DNA from: Bacteroidia bacterium
GTDB lineage: Bacteria; Bacteroidota; Bacteroidia; Bacteroidales; Azobacteroidaceae
Length of the DNA stretch: 40,871 nucleotides
Direction of reading: 5' to 3'
Assembly: GCA_025996895.1 (NCBI GenBank)
Contig: BNTW01000016.1
Location: 1 to 40,871 of the forward strand
The position numbers were made by a program, and so were the translations under genes. This document shows positions 16,043 through 26,159 of this stretch, one piece after another; position 1 is the stretch's first letter, and every line of letters begins with the position of its first letter. Below the pieces are notes generated by a model. That model was not told where the DNA came from. It did not search any database and worked only from the letters and a program-made list of their open reading frames with translations.

Positions 16043-16074
16043 GCAAGGTAATTATTTTTTACAAGTTTGGCAAA
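16043..16074 (-). promoter_or_regulatory. Promoter of the coaBC-recN-uvrD-dapA operon
   Basis: On the minus strand TTTG (16071-16074) is followed after 20 bp by TACCTTGC (16043-16050), one base off TAnnTTTG. Transcription would start near 16036, leaving a leader of about 17 nt before the ATG at 16019. Confidence 0.6.
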
Positions 16075-16164
16075 TATCTTTAAGTTTGGCACGATTTTTA
16101 CTGTCAAATATCGTTGAATAAAAATTTTTAAGTGCAAAAAATAGAAAATATGAAAAATATGTAT

Positions 16165-16172
16165 TATTTTTG
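16165..16172 (+). promoter_or_regulatory. -7 box of the first OmpA-family gene
   Basis: TATTTTTG matches TAnnTTTG, 48 bp before the ATG at 16220. No clear TTTG lies 19-21 bp upstream. Confidence 0.5.
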
Positions 16173-16219
16173 TGCGTTTAAAAGTGTTAAACAAATAAAA
16201 ACTCAATTATAGGTAATTT

Positions 16220-17635
16220 ATGAAAAAGAGAAATGTTTTAATTCTTGCGTTTATGTTTGCAGCAGCAATGTATGTAAGCGCACAATCACAATCTCCGTTA
16301 GCGATTGAAAGTCAATATCCGAACGACGACATGGCATTGACTATTTATGATGGTTATACCCAAAAACAATTAAATTCATCCACTACGGCAGTACGGACAA
16401 CGTGGATAGCCAATCGGCCGAAAGACAATTGGTTTTTCTCTCTTTATGGTGGTATCGCTGCATTGGAAAGTGAAGAATCGCGTTATCGTGATTTGACGGA
16501 CAGAATTCACCCGACAGTGGGTTTTGCTTTGGGTAAATGGTTTTCTCCGGTTTGGGGACTTCGTTTAAATGCTTCGGCTGCCAAATTACAGGGGTTTGCC
16601 GTAAATGCGAATTTAAATGACAATTTTCAAACAGTTGAAGGACATCCTTATTATTTTATGGGTGGCTGGATGACCGGTAAAAATTACACGAATGGAGCAG
16701 GTGTTTCAGGCGCGCAAAATTCCTATACGGACGGTACTACTATAGGCGGTGCTCAATTAATTTATGACCGGTTTTTAAATCATGATGATATAATTCATAC
16801 GGATGATGGCAACGGTTACAGCTATGACATTACTTATGCCGGTGCTACGGTAGATTTCTTGTTGAACTTGAAAAATTTATTTACTCCGTATAATCACAAA
16901 GCATTATTTAATCCGGTATTGTATGCCGGTGTAGGTTATGCTCACACTTTCGGAGATAAAGACAAAGAACAAACAGCTGTTAATAGCTTTATTGGAAGAG
17001 GCGGTTTGCAATTGAATTTCCGTTTGCACGACCGTTGGGATTTCTTCATTGACGGTGGCGCAATCCTTGCTCCCGAATATTTCGACCGTCGCGTCGGTGA
17101 TAATATGACTTCCGATTTCGTTTATAACGTAACGGCCGGTTTAACTTATCGTTTCAATTTCCGTCATTTCATGAAAGCTCCGGTGATGGATCCGTCTGAA
17201 ATTGATGCTTTGAATCGTCAAATCAATGAACTGCGCAATCGTCCGGTAATCGTTTGTCCGCCGGTTGTTGTATGTCCGGAACCGGAAGTACGGGTAGAAG
17301 AAAAAGCCGAAAAAGTTTTATTAACGCCGGTATTCTTCACGTTGGACAGCTATGTTGTTCGCGACAATCAATTGCTCAGCATTGCGAAAGCTGCACAATA
17401 TCTGCTTGACAATCCGAAAGCAAAAATTCAGATCGCAGCTTATGCCGATAAAAATACCGGTAATCCTGCCCATAACTGGAAATTGTCTCAAAATCGTTCC
17501 AATGCAGTGGCTAACGTTTTGGTTGATAAATTCGGTATTACTCGCAGTCGTCTGGACATTACGTTCTTCGGTGATAAAGTTCAACCGTTCGATCAAAATG
17601 ACTGGAACCGTGTAGCTATCTTCATCGTTCCCTGA
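16220..17635 (+). CDS. OmpA-family outer membrane protein (Pgm6/7-like), paralogue 1
   Basis: An outer membrane protein of 471 aa with signal peptide MKKRNVLILAFMFAAAMYVS then AQS. Residues about 65-325 form a beta-barrel (TTWIANRPKDNWFFSLYGG, GKWFSPVWGLRLNAS, LQLNFRLHDRWDFFIDGGA). A Pro/Cys linker (CPPVVVCPEPE) leads to an OmpA-like peptidoglycan-binding domain from residue about 370 (VFFTLDSYVVRDNQLLSIAK, NRSNAVANVLVDKFGI, DQNDWNRVAIFIV). Layout and linker resemble the paired OmpA proteins Pgm6/Pgm7 of Porphyromonas gingivalis, which form disulfide-linked oligomers and hold the outer membrane to the wall. It is monocistronic, with its own -7 box and a strong terminator. A paralogue lies at 33374. 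Confidence 0.92.
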   Translation: MKKRNVLILAFMFAAAMYVSAQSQSPLAIESQYPNDDMALTIYDGYTQKQLNSSTTAVRTTWIANRPKDNWFFSLYGGIAALESEESRYRDLTDRIHPTVGFALGKWFSPVWGLRLNASAAKLQGFAVNANLNDNFQTVEGHPYYFMGGWMTGKNYTNGAGVSGAQNSYTDGTTIGGAQLIYDRFLNHDDIIHTDDGNGYSYDITYAGATVDFLLNLKNLFTPYNHKALFNPVLYAGVGYAHTFGDKDKEQTAVNSFIGRGGLQLNFRLHDRWDFFIDGGAILAPEYFDRRVGDNMTSDFVYNVTAGLTYRFNFRHFMKAPVMDPSEIDALNRQINELRNRPVIVCPPVVVCPEPEVRVEEKAEKVLLTPVFFTLDSYVVRDNQLLSIAKAAQYLLDNPKAKIQIAAYADKNTGNPAHNWKLSQNRSNAVANVLVDKFGITRSRLDITFFGDKVQPFDQNDWNRVAIFIVP

Positions 17636-17663
17636 TCGCGCTTTATTCAATCTATATAATTTG

Positions 17664-17705
17664 AAAGGAGAGGCAGAGTTATTTACTTTGCCTCTCCTTT
17701 ATTTT
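17664..17705 (+). terminator. Intrinsic terminator after the first OmpA gene
   Basis: AAAGGAGAGGCA (17664-17675) pairs perfectly with TGCCTCTCCTTT (17689-17700), extended by G-U and A-T pairs, and is followed by TATTTTAT. It lies about 28 bp after the stop codon. Confidence 0.88.
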
Positions 17706-17736
17706 ATGCAAATTTTTTATATTCAAAAAAAATAAC

Positions 17737-17744
17737 TACATTTG
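17737..17744 (+). promoter_or_regulatory. -7 box of guaB
   Basis: TACATTTG, a perfect TAnnTTTG, 31 bp before the guaB ATG. The -33 region is only a T-run. Confidence 0.55.
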
Positions 17745-17762
17745 CACGCAATAAAAAATTAA

Positions 17763-19250
<1,488 letters not shown>

Positions 19251-19327
19251 AAAATGATAAAAAGATAATAATTGCAGAATTAATACGTTTATATAAAGTC
19301 TGTAAAAATAAAATTAATTATAACGGA

Positions 19328-21298
19328 ATGAATAATATGAAAAGGTATTTATTTTCTTGGGTGTTAATGGCTTTGTCGGTTTCACTTTTTGCACAAACGA
19401 ATGATCCGGTCGTGATGAAAATCAACGGGAAGGAAATCAAAAAATCGGAATTCGACTACATTTACAATAAGAACAATACGGAAGAGGCGATTGATAAACG
19501 CTCACTGGACGATTACATTGTCCTTTTTACTAATTTCAAATTGCGCGTGGCGGAAGCCGAAGCGCAGGGATTGGACACGACGGCGGCTTTTCACAAAGAA
19601 TTGAACGAATATCGGACGCAATTGGCGAAGCCGTATTTGAAAGACTTGGCCGTTGATGAAAATCAGTTACAACAGGCCTACGACCGTTCGCAAGATTTGG
19701 CCGAAGTCAGTGTGATTTTTCTGGCTTTTCCTTCAATAGAAAAAGGCGGCTCGTTTAATTTACTGCCCGCCGATACGTTGGAAATGTATAATAAAGCTGT
19801 GGAAATCCGCAACAAAGCCCTGAAAAAAGGCGCGGATTTTGACGCCTTAGTCAAAGAATATTCATCGGACGAACGAACAAAACAGGGTGACCGTCCGGGT
19901 TATATCGGCTGGGTATCAGGCTTGTACATGGCGTTCCCGATGGAAAAAGCCATTTACAATACGCCGGTCGGCAAAATCACAGATCCTGTCCTCACCAATC
20001 AAGGCTATTGCCTGTTTAAGGTGCTGAACAAAAAGCCGGAGCCGGGACGAATTCATGCCGCTCATATTTTGTTGATGACATCGAAAGAGGCAGATACCGT
20101 GCAGATTTTTGATACGCAGGCGAAATTGGATGAGATTTACGCCAAGTTGAATGCCGGTGAGGATTTTGGCGAATTGGCCAAAGAATATTCCGACGATAAA
20201 GGCTCAGCACAACGAGGCGGCGATTTGTCGTGGTTTAAATATGGTGACATGGTGCCCGAATTTAACGATGCTGTTTTTGCTATGACGGACACAGGCTCGA
20301 TCAGCCGGCCGGTGAAAACACAATACGGATACCACATTATCAAGTTGCTGGACAAACAATCGAGAGTTTCGTTAGACGAAGTGCGCGGACAGTTGGAAAC
20401 CAAATTTGATAAAACCGGAAATTATCTGTTATTACATCAACCCGGAATCAATGAATTGAAAGCAGAAAATAATTATTCGTTGAACGCAAAGGCTTATCAA
20501 TCGCTGGCAGAAGCCGCCAACACATTGTATCCGACGGACAGTGCCTACATTGCTAAATTTGCAGACAATAAAGAAACGTTGTTTTCCGTGAATAATCAAC
20601 CGGTGTCGATAGGCGATTTTGTGCAATATCTGCAAAACAATCCGAAATCGTATCAAAATTTTTCGCCCGAATTTTTGCAAGACCGTTTCGACCAGCTCGT
20701 TTATCAAAAACTGACGGAAGCTGAAAATGCAACGCTCGAAAACAAATATCCCGAATTTCGGAATTTGATGCGGGAATACCGCGACGGCATTTTGCTGTTT
20801 GAAGTGAGCAACCGCGAAGTGTGGGAAAAAGCGTCGAACGATACTGTCGGTTTGTCGAAGTTTTTTGAAGCGAACAAACCCAACTACACTTGGACAGATC
20901 CGCATTGGAAAGGGTATGTGGTATTAGCAAAAGATGCGGAAACCAAGAAAAAAATGCTGAAGGACATTAAAAAATTAACACCCGACGAAGCAGTGAAGTT
21001 CTTGTTAGACAATTACAAAGTGGGCGATGTTTCCTACGTGCGGATTGAAAAAGGTTTATTTACGAAAGGACAAAATAAATTTGTCGATGAACAGGTTTTC
21101 AAAACCGGAAAAGCGGAATTACCCGATAATTATCAGGATTATTTCGTGTTGGGCAAATTGCTTCCGACCACACCGGAAACTTATACAGACGTGCGGGGCT
21201 TGGTAGTTACCGACTATCAAGACTATTTGGAAAAAGAATGGTTGAAAAAATTGAATGAAAAATATCCGGTAGTCATTTACCGCGATGTCCTTAAATGA
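19328..21298 (+). CDS. Periplasmic peptidyl-prolyl cis-trans isomerase with two parvulin domains
   Basis: An exported folding factor of 656 aa with signal peptide MKRYLFSWVLMALSVSLF then AQ. A SurA-like N-terminal chaperone part (NGKEIKKSEFDYIYNKNN) is followed by two PpiC-type rotamase domains at about 125-235 (EYSSDERTKQGDRPGYIGWV) and 240-345 (HAAHILLMTSKEADT, KEYSDDKGSAQRGGDLSWF, YGYHIIKLLDKQ), then a long C-terminal region of about 300 residues. It likely helps outer-membrane proteins cross the periplasm. The next gene overlaps its stop by 4 bp (ATGA), and the cluster continues with a SurA-like protein and an OstA-like protein. ATG 19337 is an equally possible start. Confidence 0.9.
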   Translation: MNNMKRYLFSWVLMALSVSLFAQTNDPVVMKINGKEIKKSEFDYIYNKNNTEEAIDKRSLDDYIVLFTNFKLRVAEAEAQGLDTTAAFHKELNEYRTQLAKPYLKDLAVDENQLQQAYDRSQDLAEVSVIFLAFPSIEKGGSFNLLPADTLEMYNKAVEIRNKALKKGADFDALVKEYSSDERTKQGDRPGYIGWVSGLYMAFPMEKAIYNTPVGKITDPVLTNQGYCLFKVLNKKPEPGRIHAAHILLMTSKEADTVQIFDTQAKLDEIYAKLNAGEDFGELAKEYSDDKGSAQRGGDLSWFKYGDMVPEFNDAVFAMTDTGSISRPVKTQYGYHIIKLLDKQSRVSLDEVRGQLETKFDKTGNYLLLHQPGINELKAENNYSLNAKAYQSLAEAANTLYPTDSAYIAKFADNKETLFSVNNQPVSIGDFVQYLQNNPKSYQNFSPEFLQDRFDQLVYQKLTEAENATLENKYPEFRNLMREYRDGILLFEVSNREVWEKASNDTVGLSKFFEANKPNYTWTDPHWKGYVVLAKDAETKKKMLKDIKKLTPDEAVKFLLDNYKVGDVSYVRIEKGLFTKGQNKFVDEQVFKTGKAELPDNYQDYFVLGKLLPTTPETYTDVRGLVVTDYQDYLEKEWLKKLNEKYPVVIYRDVLK

Positions 21299-22143
21299 AA
21301 GGCATTTACACAGCATTAATCGTATTGTCGTTGTTAGCCGTTTCCTGTCGGAAGGAGACGGCTTCAACCGTTGAAGGCATTGTCCGCGTGGGCGACCGGA
21401 TATTAACGCAGGTCGATTTGAACGAAGCCCTTCCACCATTTTCCAATCCGGACGACAGCACGCTGGCAGCGGAACATTATATCCGCTCGTGGATAAACGA
21501 CAATCTGCTCTATGAAGTGGCCAAAAAAAATATTTCCAATAAGGAAACCATCGACCAATTGGTGGAAAACTACCGCAAGTCGTTGATTATCTACCAATAT
21601 CAGGAAGAGTTGGTCAATGAAAAAGTATCGAAAACAATTGACGACCGGTCGATTGCCGAATACTACGAAGCCAATAAGGAACGATTCCGGTTAGACCGTC
21701 CGTTGATTAAGGGGCTTTTCCTCAAAATTCCGATAGGCGCACCGCAAATAGAAAAAGTACGTTCATGGTATAGAAACATCACGCCGGCAACGGTCGATGA
21801 TATGGAAAAATATTGCGTGAAAAATGCGGGGAGTTTCGATTGTTTTGTCGATAAGTGGGTGGATTTGAACGAGTTAATGGATAATTGGCCGGTGAATTAC
21901 ACGAATGAAACTGACGTAATCCGGTCGAACAAATTCATTGAGCAGAAGGACGATACCTATTATTATTTCTTGAATATATCGGGTTATGTGCTTGCAGGTG
22001 ATATTACACCGCTCGAATTTGTAAAATCGAATATTAAAGAGATTTTGATTAATCAGAAAAAGATTGATTTTCTACGAAAAACAGAAGAAGAATTATATAA
22101 CAAAGCCCTTAACAACGGGCAAATCAACTATTTAAAAGGATAA
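21295..22143 (+). CDS. SurA-like lipoprotein (parvulin-domain remnant)
   Basis: A 282 aa protein with a lipoprotein signal: hydrophobic YTALIVLSLLAVS then Cys, so it is probably anchored to a membrane on the periplasmic side. The N-terminal part (VRVGDRILTQVDLNEALP, then helices to about residue 120, DRSIAEYYEANKERFRLD) matches the SurA/PpiC chaperone fold. The later part is too diverged to show the active-site pattern of a parvulin, so it is more likely a chaperone or adaptor than an isomerase. It is translationally coupled to the gene before it and one base away from the SurA gene after it. Confidence 0.8.
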   Translation: MKGIYTALIVLSLLAVSCRKETASTVEGIVRVGDRILTQVDLNEALPPFSNPDDSTLAAEHYIRSWINDNLLYEVAKKNISNKETIDQLVENYRKSLIIYQYQEELVNEKVSKTIDDRSIAEYYEANKERFRLDRPLIKGLFLKIPIGAPQIEKVRSWYRNITPATVDDMEKYCVKNAGSFDCFVDKWVDLNELMDNWPVNYTNETDVIRSNKFIEQKDDTYYYFLNISGYVLAGDITPLEFVKSNIKEILINQKKIDFLRKTEEELYNKALNNGQINYLKG

Positions 22144-22144
22144 T

Positions 22145-23527
22145 ATGAAACAGTTTTTATTTCTATGTATAGCGGCCGTTGCAAGTCTTTTATCCGCTCA
22201 AGCGCAGGATAATATCATTGATGAAGTGATTTGGGTGATTGGCGACGATGCCGTTCTTCGTTCCGATGTAGAAAACATGCGTTTGCAAATGCAGATGGAA
22301 GGCCAGCAAACCGGTGGCGACCCTTATTGCGTCATTCCCGAACAAATGGCCATCCAAAAACTGTACATCCATCAGGCCAAATTAGATAGTATCAACATTC
22401 CGGAATCAAAAGTATTCCAATATGTGGAAGCGCGTATTAATTATTCGATCGGCCGGGCAGGATCAAAAGAAAAATTGGAAGAATACACAGGCCAATCAAT
22501 TAATGCGCTTCGGGAAGAATGGCGTCAAATGGTGCGGGAACAGGAAATGATGAAAGAAGTACAGCAAAATTTGGTTAAGAGTGTGAAAGTAACACCGGCA
22601 GAAGTGCGAACGTTCTACAACCGTATTCCGAAAGACAGTTTGCCGTTTATTCCGACTACGGTAGATGTGGAAATTATTACATTTGAGCCGGTTGTTTCGC
22701 TGGATGAAACCGACGACATCAAACGGCGATTGCGCGAATATACCGAGCAGGTAACTTCCGGTCAGCGCGAGTTTTCTACCTTGGCGCGTCTGTATTCTGA
22801 AGATGCCGAATCGGCGAAACGAGGCGGCGAATTGGGGTTCCAGGGAAAAGGCTCATTAGTTCCCGAATTTGCAGCAGTCGCTTTCGATTTAAACGACCCC
22901 AAACGAGTATCGCGTATTGTGGAGACCGAATACGGCTACCACATCATTCAGTTGATTGAAAAACGGGGCGATCGCATCAACGTGCGTCATATCTTGTTGC
23001 GACCGAAAGTGTCGAAAGAAGAAATCGCAACAACTACCTTACGCATGGATTCGCTCCGCAACGATATTGTCGCAGGTAAATTTACGTTTGAAGAATCAGC
23101 ATTTTATCTGTCGCATGACAAAGAAACCCGTAACAACAAAGGCCTGATGGTCAATGGAATAGCTAATCCGAATTATCAGCAGGAAACGGAACGCACCGGA
23201 ACTTCGCGTTTCGAGATGCAGGAACTGCCGGCCGAAGTAGCAAAAGCCGTTTATGGATTGAACATAGGCGATATTTCCCAGCCTTTCACCATGATTAACT
23301 CCAAGCAAAAGGAAGTAGTGGCTATGGTGAAGCTGAAATCGCGTATTGACGGACACAAGGCCAGCCTAAGTGAGGATTATCAGGAGTTGAAAAGCATGGT
23401 GGAAGGCCAGAAACGCATGGAAGTTCTCAATCAATGGGTGGATAAGAAAGTAAGCGAAACTTATATCCGCATCAACGATAATTGGAAAAATTGTGATTTT
23501 CAGATAAAGGGCTGGATACGTGAATAA
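22145..23527 (+). CDS. surA: SurA-type periplasmic chaperone / peptidyl-prolyl isomerase
   Basis: A 460 aa protein with signal peptide MKQFLFLCIAAVASLLSAQA. The N-terminal chaperone module starts IIDEVIWVIGDDAVLRSDVE, typical of SurA. The first parvulin domain is at about 175-278 (LYSEDAESAKRGGELGFQGK, TEYGYHIIQLIEKR). The second (RINVRHILLRPKVS, AFYLSHDKETRNNKGLMVNG) is less regular. SurA carries unfolded outer-membrane proteins to the BAM complex. The 3' end overlaps the start of the OstA-like gene by 8 bp, which supports joint expression. Confidence 0.9.
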   Translation: MKQFLFLCIAAVASLLSAQAQDNIIDEVIWVIGDDAVLRSDVENMRLQMQMEGQQTGGDPYCVIPEQMAIQKLYIHQAKLDSINIPESKVFQYVEARINYSIGRAGSKEKLEEYTGQSINALREEWRQMVREQEMMKEVQQNLVKSVKVTPAEVRTFYNRIPKDSLPFIPTTVDVEIITFEPVVSLDETDDIKRRLREYTEQVTSGQREFSTLARLYSEDAESAKRGGELGFQGKGSLVPEFAAVAFDLNDPKRVSRIVETEYGYHIIQLIEKRGDRINVRHILLRPKVSKEEIATTTLRMDSLRNDIVAGKFTFEESAFYLSHDKETRNNKGLMVNGIANPNYQQETERTGTSRFEMQELPAEVAKAVYGLNIGDISQPFTMINSKQKEVVAMVKLKSRIDGHKASLSEDYQELKSMVEGQKRMEVLNQWVDKKVSETYIRINDNWKNCDFQIKGWIRE

Positions 23528-25109
23528 ATTGCCGAAAACGCTGCTGTTTTGCTTGTTCTTTCTGTTTTTTACGCTGGGAATTAGTTTTTCGTTCGCACAG
23601 CAAAAAGAAAAAGCAACGCGCGTGTTTATGGAATACGCCGACTCTACTGTTTTTGAAAAAGAAAATAATCCCGATATTCATATTATGCGAGGGAATGTAC
23701 GTTTCCGGCACGACAGCACCTATCTCTATTGCGACAGCGCGTATTTTTACGAAAAAGACAACTCGCTCGAAGCGTTTGCAAACGTACGGATTGAGCAAGG
23801 CGATACGCTGTTTATTTACGGCGATTATGCGATTTACGAGGGTAATACCAATCTGGCGAAAATCAGGGAAAATGTCCGCATGGAAAACCAGAGTGTTACA
23901 CTTTTTACGGATAATCTGGATTACGACCGCAACCGTAATCTGGGTTATTTTTTCGATGGTGGGATGCTGGTCGATTCCTTAAATGAACTGACTTCGATTT
24001 ACGGACAGTATTCACCGGAAACGAAACTTGCGGTTTTCAAAGACTCGGTTACGCTGACTAATCCGCAATTTGTGCTGCATTCCGACACACTCAACTACAA
24101 CACGGTCAATCGGGTAGCCACGATTTTGGGGCCGACGGTTGTGGAATCCGACAGCGGAAGGATTTATTCCACTCGCGGGATTTATGACACGCAGACAGAC
24201 AAATCGACGCTTTTCGATCGCTCGATTGTGGTTTCCAACGACAAAACGAAAACACTGACGGCCGATACCTTGTTTTATGACCGCACCACCGGCTTCGGTG
24301 AGGCGTTTGGAAACATGGTCTTAAACGATACGGCCAAAAAAGTGATTTTGATGGGCGATTACGGTTATTACGACGATCTGAATAAATTTGCTTTTGCCAC
24401 CGACTCGGCGCAAGTGATTGAATATTCGCAAAAAGACTCGTTGTTTGCTCATGCCGATACAGTTCAAATGCTGACTATCGGGGAAGAGCGTGAAATCAAA
24501 GCATTCTATGGCGTGCGGATTTACCGCACAGATTTGCAGGGCGTTTGCGATTCGTTGCAATTCAACACCAAAGACTCCACTTTGTATATGTACAAACTGC
24601 CGATTTTGTGGAACACCGGCTATCAACTGACCGGCGACACTATTCATATCCTTTTCAACGACAGCACCATTGAGCGGGTCAATGTGATTGACCGTTCGTT
24701 TGCGATTGAAAAAAAGGACACCACCTACTACAATCAAATCAAAGGCAAATACCTGACGGCGTTTTTCACCGCCGGCGAATTGGATCGCGTGGAAGTGGCC
24801 GGTGCGACCGAATCGATTTATTACCCGATAGAAGACAAAGGCACGGAATTTATCGGGTGCAACCGGACGGAAAGTCCCTACATGACGATTTACATCAAAA
24901 ATCGCAAACCGTTCAAAATCCTGTGGCGACCGGAATCGAAAGGAAAAATGTTGCCCATTCCCGACTTGACGCCCGAACTGAAATTTTTAAAAGACTTCGT
25001 CGATTACGATTACCTGCGTCCCAAAGACAAAGCCGATATTTTTACGAAAACCGTTATGAAGGCAGAAGATATTCCTGCACCAAAACGACAACGGACACAC
25101 CGGAGATAA
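23520..25109 (+). CDS. OstA/LptA-like outer membrane biogenesis protein
   Basis: A 529 aa protein with a signal peptide (LLFCLFFLFFTLGISFSFAQ). Most of it is a series of short beta units of the OstA/LptA kind: MRGNVRFRHDSTYLYCDSAY, LEAFANVRIEQGDTLFIYGD, TLFTDNLDYDRNRNLGYFFD, TLTADTLFYDRTTGFGEAFG. OstA-like proteins carry lipopolysaccharide across the periplasm or help insert it. The Bacteroidetes form is longer than LptA and lacks the LptD barrel, so its exact step is not settled. The start codon is GTG at 23520, inside the surA stop. The C-terminus is basic (KRQRTHRR). Confidence 0.85.
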   Translation: MNKLPKTLLFCLFFLFFTLGISFSFAQQKEKATRVFMEYADSTVFEKENNPDIHIMRGNVRFRHDSTYLYCDSAYFYEKDNSLEAFANVRIEQGDTLFIYGDYAIYEGNTNLAKIRENVRMENQSVTLFTDNLDYDRNRNLGYFFDGGMLVDSLNELTSIYGQYSPETKLAVFKDSVTLTNPQFVLHSDTLNYNTVNRVATILGPTVVESDSGRIYSTRGIYDTQTDKSTLFDRSIVVSNDKTKTLTADTLFYDRTTGFGEAFGNMVLNDTAKKVILMGDYGYYDDLNKFAFATDSAQVIEYSQKDSLFAHADTVQMLTIGEEREIKAFYGVRIYRTDLQGVCDSLQFNTKDSTLYMYKLPILWNTGYQLTGDTIHILFNDSTIERVNVIDRSFAIEKKDTTYYNQIKGKYLTAFFTAGELDRVEVAGATESIYYPIEDKGTEFIGCNRTESPYMTIYIKNRKPFKILWRPESKGKMLPIPDLTPELKFLKDFVDYDYLRPKDKADIFTKTVMKAEDIPAPKRQRTHRR

Positions 25110-25146
25110 ATTTAAACAAAACCTCATACAAATTCATTTTTTTATT

Positions 25147-25154
25147 TATCTTTG
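25147..25154 (+). promoter_or_regulatory. -7 box ahead of corA
   Basis: TATCTTTG (TAnnTTTG) lies 52 bp before the ATG at 25206. The spacing to any upstream TTG is not standard. It probably drives the corA-galM-murF/alr-ABC-DUF1460 run. Confidence 0.5.
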
Positions 25155-25205
25155 CGTTGCCTTTCGGAGGGTATTTTTGTTGTATTTTTTAATCTTTATT
25201 ATTTT

Positions 25206-26147
25206 ATGTCCGAATTCAAACTCTTCTATCACAAAGATGGGGCAATTAAGGTGAGTCGAAGCATAGAGTTTCTGAAACAAACCCCTCCGGGACAGTTTCT
25301 TTGGATTGATCTGAACGACGTCGATGAGGCGATAGAGTCGCAATTAGAAGATTTTTTGAAGATATACATTCAGGAAGAGGAAGAGATGATCGAAATCGAA
25401 ACTTCTTCCCGCTACATTGAAACGCGCGATACGCTGGTGGTGAATACCAACTTTTTACTCGACACTTATGATAAAAACCCTGTGTCGTTTATTATGAAAA
25501 ACAATATTTTGATTACGGTGCGGAGTGAAGAATTGGCTTCTTTTACCGAAACGGTGAAAAAAGTGTTTGCCAATCCCGAAAATTATCCGACCGGCTACCA
25601 TGTTTTTTTGACTTTGCTGGATACGCGGATCGAATATGATGCGGACATGATTGAGGACATCACGCGCGAAATTACGCATTTGAGTAACAGCATTCAGGAT
25701 GCGGACGAAGATGCGTTGATGCAAATCAAGAACTTGCAGGAAAAGACGATGATGTTTCGTGAAAATATTATCGACAAACAGCGAGCTGTTTCCAATATGT
25801 TGCGTACGAGCCTCGTGCCCAACGATTTGCACGCCAAACTGACCATTTTGATTAAGGACATCAATTCGTTGCTGGAGCATATCCGTTTCAGTTTCGACCG
25901 TCTGGATTATTTGCAGGATACGTTTCTCGGTTTGGTTAATATCGAACAGAACAAAATCATCAAGATTTTTACCATCGTGTCGGTCGCTTTCATGCCTCCC
26001 ACCTTGATTGCAAGTATTTATGGCATGAATTTCCCGGGTATGCCGGAATTCAATTGGGGAGTTTGGGGCTATGTTTTCTCCTTGGCATTGATGGCGATCT
26101 CTGTTACCGTTATTCTGATTTATTTTAGAAAAAAGAAATATTTATAA
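25206..26147 (+). CDS. corA: CorA-family magnesium/cobalt transporter
   Basis: An inner-membrane divalent cation channel of 313 aa. A large N-terminal cytoplasmic domain is followed by a long helix (IEYDADMIEDITREITHLSN, QNLQEKTMMF-type region) and two C-terminal membrane segments. The signature YGMNF (SIYGMNFPGMPEFNWG) lies at the end of the first membrane helix, as required for the selectivity filter, and the protein ends in basic residues (FRKKKYL). The frame is open upstream to 25152, but the ATG at 25206 (MSEFKLFYHKDG) lies past the -7 box and is the better start. galM follows after 12 bp. Confidence 0.92.
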   Translation: MSEFKLFYHKDGAIKVSRSIEFLKQTPPGQFLWIDLNDVDEAIESQLEDFLKIYIQEEEEMIEIETSSRYIETRDTLVVNTNFLLDTYDKNPVSFIMKNNILITVRSEELASFTETVKKVFANPENYPTGYHVFLTLLDTRIEYDADMIEDITREITHLSNSIQDADEDALMQIKNLQEKTMMFRENIIDKQRAVSNMLRTSLVPNDLHAKLTILIKDINSLLEHIRFSFDRLDYLQDTFLGLVNIEQNKIIKIFTIVSVAFMPPTLIASIYGMNFPGMPEFNWGVWGYVFSLALMAISVTVILIYFRKKKYL

Positions 26148-26159
26148 TACATTATAATC

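Noticed and set aside
20432..20905. Minus-strand open frame of 157 codons
   Set aside because: Entirely opposite to the two-parvulin PPIase gene, with no family signal.
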